Source: Lepisosteus oculatus (Eukaryota > Chordata > Actinopteri > Semionotiformes > Lepisosteidae). Taken from it: a DNA stretch of 64,000 nucleotides. Below, in pieces: positions 1-10,100 of the stretch; within the stretch, counting starts at the first letter, position 1, and each line of letters starts with the position of its first letter. The position numbers were made by a program, and so were the translations under genes. The notes under the pieces were generated by a model. It was not told where the DNA came from. It saw only the letters and a program-made list of their open reading frames with translations, and did not search any database. Where the stretch lies: positions 11,987,501-12,051,500 of the forward strand of contig NC_090704.1 in the NCBI RefSeq assembly GCF_040954835.1, read 5' to 3'.

Positions 1-1190
1 ATTTGTACCAAGAGAGCTTGCTATTCTGTAGCTTTAAGGGAACTTGGAGTGCCTAAATGAGAAATCCCTTGGTTTGAAACAGCCTTCCCAGGTTAGTGGG
101 TGCATTTTTAAAATAGGGGAAGAGGGTTCCATTAATTTTTTGGTATCTGAGTTTGCAGAGAAAGGACTTAATCCTAGATTTTATTCTAATTTAGAAGACA
201 GCTCATCTCAAGAGTCTGGGAGTTTCCTGGGTGGTTAGGCCTCTGGGAATGGTTGACTGTAAAATGGTAATGTACTTAGGGAAATTTGTGTGTTGAATGT
301 TTATGATTTGTGATGTGATGTGTGCATGGATATTGTTAATACATTTTTGTTTAACCCAGTGTGCGCAAATTTTTACTCTTTTCATCAATACTGTTCCAGA
401 GAATAAGTACTCACGTGCCTCTAACGATACAAATCCTTACATGCACGGACACACACTTTCTCTTCTCCAATGTAATGTTTTTATTAGAACTTGCCAGCAT
501 TTGGCATATACAAATATTTTTCAGGATATACACTTTTGACAAGGGTTTTTTGTATTCAGTGTTCAATCCAAAACATTTTAGTACACAGGATTGGATTTTA
601 AGCCTTTCTTAAAAACATAAGCTGTTCAAACAAGTTTTCAATTGGAATTTTAAAACAAGTGGTTTATTTTTATAAAATTATATTTTTGAATCCATTTTGA
701 TTCACAAGTACGTAAGTTTCTAATACATGGGTCTTAAGATCAATGATTAATACGTCAATACGTATTAAAGATGGATTTTTTAAAGATGGACTTTAAAAAA
801 GGAGACTTTCTCTCCTGTGCAATGCCAACAGTTAGTTAGTATTGCCAATGGTATGTATTCTAATGAAGGTTTGGTTATGTCAAAACATGGATGAGTTCTA
901 ATACAATACGTTATTTTGCAGAAGAGATCATCTTTACAGATTTCTACTGAAGAAACCTTAACATGTTTTGGGTGTGTTCATTTTCTTTTGAAAATAGGTA
1001 CAGTAATTACAAAACATAAGTGAACATGTCATTACTTTTATTACAGGTACTACAAATTCAATACTTACCATGTGAATGACCTGCAGTGCTTCCTGTAAAA
1101 CCGAAGAAACCCTTTACACCTGCAGTGTGCCTTAAAAAATATAAGCAGAGAACTCCACAACTGTCCCCTCCCTTGAAGATACGTACGATG
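1..1190. repeat. Segmental duplication block, paralogous to about 29990-31390
   Basis: Stretches such as GAGAATAAGTACTCACGTGCCTC (413-) and CACAGGATTGGATTTTAAGCC (about 585-) have clear counterparts at about 30416 and 31095. The order is the same, with some insertions in the cfh copy. It places the left edge of the window inside the intron before the CCP13 copy. From 1190 to about 1616 I see nothing recognisable beyond AT-rich intron. Confidence 0.75.
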
Positions 1191-4100
1191 CATGCTTGTC
1201 TGTCACTCAATTTCACTGAGCAGGCTTCACTGAACGGGGACCAAACTACATCTTAGGAGCCCAGAGGGGTTCCTCAAGTCAAGAATAACAGACATCAAGA
1301 ATGTGGACGCAGAATTTGGTGACATGCTGGTTCAGAGCTACAGTTTGTAGCCTAGGGTTAGCATTACCACATTCTGCAAAGTCAGTAGAGATATACCCCC
1401 CAATAATTGTCTAATTACTGCCAAAGTTGTTTCCACCAAATATCGAGTTAGTGATACCAAATATATATACAATCAATATTTTTCCGTTATTTCTCTCTAG
1501 TTTTGTCGGCAATTCTCTAACTTATCTTGTTCTCTAAAATCTTCATATAGAGTATCCAGGTTTTGAATGAAATATTAAGTTTAAAGAAATGTATATTCAT
1601 TATTTTGTAATTTTATAAAATTATAATAATTAATAATTGCTTACATTTATATAGCGCTTTTCTGGACACTCCACTAAAAGTGCTTTACAGGTACTGTAAC
1701 CTCCACTACCACCAATGTGCAGCTCCCACCCAGATGATGCGGCAGCAGCCATAGTGTGCCAGAATGCTCACCACACATCAGCTATTAGTGGGGAGGAGAA
1801 CATAGTCATGAAGCCAATTCATAGATGAGGATTATTAGGAGGCCATGATTGGTAAGGGCCTTTGGGAAATTTTGCCAGGACCCCGGGTTTACACCCCTAC
1901 TCTTTTCAAGTAACGCCCTGGGATTTTTAATGACCAAAGAGAGTCAGCACCTCGGTTTTATGTCTTTTCCGAAGTCGTCGCCTTTTTACAGTATAGTGTC
2001 CCTACCACCAGGCAATGTCCCGGTTTCCAGGAAAAAAAAACACGTGTATATTTTGTGATATGTTTTTTATGTGGTTTTTATGTGGCATTGTGGTTTTTAG
2101 CATTTTTAGCATTAGGACCCACATAGACTTCTGTGCGAACCCTGCTGGTCCTACTAACACCTCTTCCAGCAGCAACCTTAGTTTTTCCCAGGAGGTCTCC
2201 CATCCAGGTACTGACCAGGCTCACACCTGCTTAGCTTCAGTAAGTTGTCAGTTGTGAGTTGCAGGGTGATATGGCTGCTGGCAAAATGGAACACCATTAA
2301 AATAAACTATTTTATATAGCTCCCTTAAATAAGCTTCTTAAAGTTCTTTACAATAAGAGAAAAAAATAGGAGAGGAGATAAGAAAATGAATACAATTTAA
2401 AAACCAGGGTTTCCTTCCTGAAGAAGACGTGCAACCTTCTAGATGAGCAAGAGGATTTGAACTCAAAACCTGATAGCAAGCCAGTGCAAGGACTCGAACA
2501 CAAGTGTAATGTAAACACTTGTACGTGACCTGGTGAGGATTCTGGCTGCTAAATTCTAAAAATTCTAAAATTTAGATACCCTAGTGAATAGGATGTTGCA
2601 GTTATCAATTCTAGAGAACACAATTGTGTTGTCCAGCTTTTCAGCTACAGTCAGAGACAACATACAATAGGATGTAGTCTGGTGATATTTCTGAGATGGA
2701 AGACTGATATTGTTATACCATTTTGTACAAAGTGTCACAGTATCAGCCTCCCATAGTCAGACCTCAACCTCAGGCCTAGACTCCAGCGAGAAGTATCCAA
2801 TTACCGTTCCTGTTCACCACCACACCTCCGGTTTTAGGATACTTAGGGAAAGTCTGCAGACACAGCAATGTTCAGTATTTTGTTTTTCCCAGTGGGCTCT
2901 CATAAATCTCACAAGAGACTACTAAACACATATAGCAGTAGGGTTTATAGTCAGGAAAGGCACAGATTAAAATTACTGGTCTAATAACAGGCATTATATC
3001 TGGTTTAAGCCAAACATAGCACATCACTCTCTTAACTGTCAAGCATGGTGGTTATGCAGATGCTTGTCAGGACTGAAGGAAAAATGGATTGTGGAAACAT
3101 AGCTGAATTGTAGAGGAAAGCCTGCTAAAAAGTTTAAAAGTATCTTAAAAATTAACACTTCAATAGAAGAATGAACTGAAGCAAAAACCCAAAGACATAA
3201 TGAAGGGGGCTAACATGAAGGGAACGCATGTTCTTCAATGGCCCAGTCAACGGTTTGACTTGAAGCCAATAACTTTTATGACGAGGTCTGATGGTTGTAG
3301 TCATCAGGACCACAGTATTTTTGCCAAGATGAATGAACATAATTACAACCTCCCACTGTGCAAACTGGTCCAGTCTCATCTAAAAATAATGACACCAGTA
3401 ATTCCTGATGAAGTTCCTTTCACCATGTACTGCCTTAGAAGGCTTGATACTTATATAATCAGTCAATTCCAAATTCCACATACAGTAGTATCTTAGAAAC
3501 CTGATGACAATAGATCTTGGTCTGGACCAGGAGTCTGAGTGTTTGGGACCAAGGGCTGTATGGGCCCTTCCAATCTCCTTTCAAGGTCATAGTCTGGGAG
3601 GAATTTGAGCTGCTCTCTGATGAACTTTTCAGCAAACTGGGTTATTGATCCCCACTTTGCTCTCCTCAGGGACCCAGTAGCTCCACAGGTTCTGTCTAGT
3701 TTGGCCTCTAGCTGCTTCTGCCTTTGGATCAGGTGTAAAAGCATGTTATCTGATTTTTCACCCCATGCCTCAGTCTGCAAAATGCACATCTCCACGTTGT
3801 TTATCCTTTTATTGATTTTGTTAAATTCTTCAGTAAAACATGATCTTTTTATTAATATCCCTTCTGCAGTCTGTTAGTTCAGTAAAGTTTTTTTTTAGGC
3901 TGACTGGGGAATCACAGTCTTCAGATTTGTCAAATTGGCACCTTACAAACCATTGCGCCTGGGGAGAACTACTTCAGTCTCCCTTTTCCTCTTCAGTTTC
4001 CTTCCTCAGGTAGCTTTAGGTGTTTCTACAGTATGTCCTTTGCCTCATTTTTCCATTATTACCAAACACTTAGTCCCTGTTTTAAGTTGTATTATTTACA

Positions 4101-7100
4101 ATTCTGAAACGATTGTTAGGTAATGTTTGAGAATGACTGAAGGAGTGAAAAAATTAAGTGACCATTGCAGATGGTGAGTGGGAGCCTAGAACTCAAATTC
4201 TCAGCCCAAAATTCCACAATTAACATTTGACATTCACCAGAAAATGAGACATTTCAAATGAGATACAAGTAAAAATTACAGAATTAAATTTCCTCATTGT
4301 TTGTAAATAAGGAGATAATTTTGGAGGAAGGTCATAATGCTTGGAAGAACACAGACAAAACCTTGTGCATATGGAACATTTTCTTTAAATGTGTTTTATA
4401 CTGTAGGTTTTGAAGTTCTGCTTTTGAAACTATGTTTAAATTACCTGACAAATCCATTAAAGAGAGAAAAACAGTGCTTGCATTACTCACGTATACATTC
4501 TGGTTTTTGGCTCCATTCTCCATTTTCGCAGAATATATACTCTCCTTTTATCTCATATGTTTCTTCACATCTGAATTCTACTCTGGAACCATTCTGATAA
4601 AATCTTTGATATGGTGCAATAATAACTGCATGTTCAATGTGTGGAGGGGCATCACAATGATAACTTCTTGCTGGATATGAGACAAAAATAATTTATTAAT
4701 ATTTTTCTTTTATTATTTTATTCTAGTTAAAGTTACTACCCTAGTATTTACTGTGGTTTCAATAGAAACTTGCTTGGCAAATTATATGCATCAGAGACAT
4801 TAAATATGTATAGACAGACCATCTTTAATAAGCTGTATCCATTTCAGTGCACCAAAACACCACTTACTTTACCTTAATTTTGCTTGCATACAGTACAGTA
4901 TGTATAGAAAATGTATGTATTATTTACAGTATGAGTGTCTATCATGTATATAATTTGAAAATATGAAATATGAATATGACTAATTGGGGGGAGGGGTTGT
5001 ACAATACTGCAAAAAGTTTGTTAAATCCTAATGTCTGTTAAATAGCATTCATATGAAAGCAAAAGTCAGTTAAATAACAAACTTTGAAGCATAACCCATA
5101 CTTAAGTGAAAACTGACACGTTTCACTATATATTTCAGATCATTCATTAGAAAATAATAAATAATAATAAATTACCCACGTTCTTTTAACAAGAAAAAAA
5201 AACTGAGCATTACGTAGTCTACTCAGAAGAGGAATCACTTTGCTCCTTTTCCATGTTTCATGTCAATCCTGGCAAGAAATTGACACCACTTGCTGAGGAG
5301 CTGCTAGGTTGAGATGACACAGGTTTTGGTCACCTAAATGGCTTGAAGAAAGCATCCAATTTCAATTGTGTTTTGGAAATTTTCTGCTTACGAATAAAAA
5401 TCTTTCTGAAAGCTTGAAAGTGAGAGTAATACGGCTGAACTCCAGGATCAGATGATGATTCGATAAACATGATCAAGTCGTCAAAATGAGATCTTAAATC
5501 AGACAGCTTGATTTTGCAAATTAGTGGCCCTTCTTCCTCATCATCATCGCTTATCAACAAAACCATTAAGGGGAAGTACCGAAGTACTGAACAGGGAAGT
5601 ACCAACATATGAACCGTAGAATTTTGCCCATTAGATCCTAAATCCATTAAATCGGGGTCTGTTAAATCGAGGATTTACTGTATATATATTTTAATTTTAT
5701 TATAAATTAAAAATTATCATAAAATTTTATATTATTAAAATGACATAAATTATACATACTACTGTGATAATTTGAGCTACAGTACATGAATATAATTATA
5801 TATCATTATAGATATGCAATTCCATATTATATCCCCTATTAATCAAATTCTAAAAGTATGCTTTTGTTTACTCCGATAACAAGCATATTTGCAGAGAAAG
5901 TTAACACATTATAACTTTTTACAAAGTATATAAACTTAATATAGTCAGAAGGAGCACGTAAAAACGTTTCCAAAATAACCACATGTAAGACTTCGATGCT
6001 TAAGATGTTTAGGAAGAAAGTGGAATGCTGGTATTTTTTCTTTAAACTACCAATACCACCCATACAGTATACAGTTTACTTAATATGTTTATGAGCAGAT
6101 GAAAGGCATGGTGAATCGGAGATTCTCAAAACTTACTTTGTATGATTGGAAATTAATACGTGATCGGATCAACGAAATTCTGTGGTGTTACTTTTTGTCA
6201 ATGAAAAAATAAAGTATTTTCGTATACAAGGATGGTTACAAAGAAAGTGGACCACAGTAATACTTTGAGCTTACAGCCTATCCAAGGTCATTCATTATTA
6301 ATACTATTAGTAATATCTTCCGTAAAGACTTTGATGCATAGAATATTTCTGCATAATTAAAATATTAAAAGGTGGTAGGTTGTGTACTTTTGTCTAACTG
6401 AGCAATCTTGCTATTATAAAATACACCGACTTTTTAATGTTTAATGATTAACATCCTGTAATACACATTGTAATGTGTATTAAACATTTGAACATTTTGA
6501 TGTTTAAAATTATTAAAATTGTAAAGAGTATACAACTTAAATTCTTAATTGGAAAAAGAGTGTCCTTCAGCAGTGACTGGGATTTGAAACCAGGCATTTT
6601 CTGGCTACAGCTCAAATGCTGTACATGAGAGGTTAAGGTTTATTAGCTCCACCTGGTGGTTTTACAAGATACTATTATTATAATTGCGGTATGATGCAAT
6701 ATGACGTGTTTTGACAGGTTGCGTTTTACCGCAGTGTGCCTCACTTATTTTGAATGGCTGCATCTGTATCTTGTTCATGATGGGAATGAACCTCTTAGTA
6801 ACAACAGCAGGGGAACAAGCTCAGGGACCTCAGATGTAATCAGGTACCTGCCAACCATCCATTAGGGAGTTCATGGGTGATCTTATAGTAACTACTACAT
6901 CTCATGTGCAAGCAAGGTGGGTTTTGAAAGCACTAGAGTATATGGCAACCTGGGCAAGAATGAAGTTCAAACCAAGGAAGTCAAGATGCATGGTAATCAG
7001 GAAAGGTAGAGTGACCAATAGATTCAAACTATAGATCCAAAGTGAAGCCATTACATAAATGGAGGTAGATCCAGTAAAAGGACTGAGTAAGTGGTTCAAT

Positions 7101-10100
7101 AAGACATTATCGGACAGGGAAAATATCAGCAACACAAAATCTGAGGTAAATGACTTTTTAAAGAATATTGATGGATCAGGACTCCCAGGGAAATTCAATG
7201 CACGGCTTTATCAACATGGGCTACTGTCTAGACTCCTATTGTTGCTAACGGTGTATGAGTACCCCTGACAATGGTGAAAGGAGTGGAGAAAAAGATCAAC
7301 AAGCATCTCTGAAAGTGGAACAAGTAATAGGTTTATTCCATGCTGAAAAAAAAGAAGAAAGAAAACACGTTTCGGCCGTGGAGCCTTCTTCAGGTGTGAG
7401 AAAGACAAGGCAGTAAGCAAAGGTAATGTAGCGGGAGAACAAAGGCTGGGAGAGAGGAGGAGCGAGAGGCGGGAGCAGGGGACAGAAAGAGAGGCCAATC
7501 AAGAGGTGTGAAGTCAGAATAGGTGTAGAGAAGTATGAAATGAAACTTCCAATGAATGGAGAAAATTTAGAAGAAAATTAGTCTGTTGTTAAGAGAAGGG
7601 GGAAGGTGTGATCCTAGCTGCAGGATAATTTTGGTTTCTGTAGTCTTTCTGATGTATGAGTTCGGAAAACCGTCTTTGAGAACACAGATGGAGAGATTAG
7701 AGTGGTCATGGCCGTCAGAGGTGAAATGAGAAACAATGGGCTTGGAGAGATCTTTAATCTTCACAACCCTGACATGTTCTCTGAAGCGGTCTCCGATTCT
7801 CCTTCCTGTTTCTCCAATGTAGATAGCTTGGCATTTACTGCAAGAGATACAGTAAATAAGGTTGCTGGAGGTACAAGATGCCATCTGGGTGATCAGGAAT
7901 TGTCCTGAGGGGCCTTGAATGAGTGTGGTGTTAGATGTGTTCTTGTAGGTGATGCAGCAAGCTCTGTTGCAAGGGAAAGTGCCTGGTGTGGATGGTTGCT
8001 GAGGGCGGTCAAGGGAGCTGTGAACAAGAAGGTTGCACAGATTAGGTGATCAGCGATATGAGATGATGGGGTGGTCAGAAAAGAGGGCCCCGATGGAGGG
8101 ATCATCCTGTAGGATGGAAAAGTTGTTGTTAATAGTCCTGGGGATAGGAAGTGTGTTGGGGTGGTAGGGAAGCACCAAAGGAATGCAGTTGTTACGGTTG
8201 GGGTTCCTGATTGAGTTGATGGTCCGAGCGGTGTTTTTGGCTCAATAACACTGCTGGGGTATCCTCTGTTGATGAAAAAGGAGAACATTTTCAGGGCTTG
8301 GTTTTGGAAGTCGATGTCGTCGGTGAATAATCGTTGTAGCCGAAGGAACTGTGAAAAAGGGAGAGAGTTTTTAGTGTGTTTGGGGTCAAATGAGCTATAC
8401 AGGAGATAGCTGTGTGAATCCATGGGTTTGTAATAAACCGAAGTGGAGAGTCGGGGGTAGTTGATGGAGAAGTTGATGTCTAGAAACGGAAGAGTAGTAG
8501 AAGATATGTTAACCGTATATTTGAGGGACAGGTGGAAGTTGGTGAAATGATGCAGGAAGCACTCAAGCTGGTCGTTGGAGCATGTGGCGGCACCGACGCA
8601 GTCATCAATGTATCGCTTTTTCAGCATGGAATAAACCTATTACTTGTTCCTTTGCAGTCTATGCATGCTGACACAGCTACCCACCCGAACTATCTCTGAA
8701 AGCTGCTGGGAATCCCTCCAACATTCACATCAGTGTGTTTACATAAGTGTGGGCTTTAGTGAGATCAGAACAGCTGCAATTTCCCCTGTCTTCCATTGTA
8801 GAAGAAATCAAGGTGGCAAAATGCAACGTTTTTACCAGATCAGGAAGGAAGGGGCTGCTGTGGACTCTATGACCCAAGCAGAGAGCACATTAAAACTTCA
8901 GGACATCATTAGGAACTTATTTATTGGAAGGCAAGGCCTGGGAACATACTTCCAGCAATGCTAAAAAGCCAGCTTAAAAGGGAGGAGAGGTATGGTACAG
9001 GAAGATGTGAGGACTTAGGAGGAGGAGAGCCAAAGGTCCAGAGCAGTGAAGGTGGAAGTGCAGGGGGTATGTACAAAGTGTAATATTCCTGAAAAAAAGA
9101 TTAACTTGGGCAGAATTGTGGAGGTTGAAGGGCTTATGCATCTCTTGCCTGCTGGGGGCAGTCTGCGACACTCTCCCATCACCAACAAATCTGCACAAGT
9201 ATTGTATGAGGGATGACCCACTACGCAGGCTTTGTGAAGAGAGGAGTGCCATGGCACAGAGTAGCACTTTCCCAAGAGAGATACAGATTGCGCCATGACA
9301 AGAGCCTTGAGAAAGAGAGATGGAAGAATCTGCAAGCTCATGGAGGATCTAAAAATGTAGTTGCATTTGTAGGGGAGGGTGAGAAGTGGACAAGGTCAAG
9401 GAAAGTCAAGGATTCTATACTGGATGGGACATGAGAGTTGAACTTGGAAAAAGGCTGCTTTTTCCCTAACTTTGTACAAACATCTATAAGGCCAGATGTG
9501 GTTATATGGTCCCCAGAGGCGAGGAAGATCTTCCTCATGAGGTAACATGGGAGAAAAGATGTGAGGAGGCTTTTGAGGGGAAACGTGTCAAATATGAATA
9601 TGTGGTACAAGAGGGCCGAGGGAAAGGGTGTATGCAGAGGATTCCCTGCACAATCAGGATGGACAATGCTGACAGCTTTTGGGCTGATTGGGAGGAACAG
9701 AAAGACAGCAATTCCTAGCCAGGTAGTGGATAGTGGAGTTAAGCTGGAGGCCAAGAGGAGATGAGCACTGACTGGTTATGGATAAAGGTTGAAACGCCTG
9801 ATGAAAGTTGGGTTCCATCTGATGACATTGATTTCCTGACCAACAGCAATAATCATTACAACTATTGACTAAGGAGAGCATCGGTAGATATATATAAGAA
9901 TAAAAAAAGAAAATATAGGTCAAGACTTCATGACATTAAAGACATACTGTATTTGCTTACATATGCACTGTGGAGAGTCTGACCATTGGCCATTGATGCA
10001 TTGAGTTGTTCCCCACCACCCTTCTGTTAAGGGTTTATATTTTGGACTGCAGGCATAATAAACAGTGCTTCCACTGTCATAAACCTCTTTCTTTGGAGAA

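Noticed and set aside
1500..2930. A CCP12 copy in the CFHR-like gene
   Set aside because: The interval between the flanking duplication blocks holds a SINE and unidentified sequence, and no four-cysteine CCP pattern appears on the minus strand.
7211..7502. Minus-strand frames resembling a Leu-rich secreted peptide
   Set aside because: They lie in the 3' end of the Penelope element, outside its protein domains, and read untranslated sequence.
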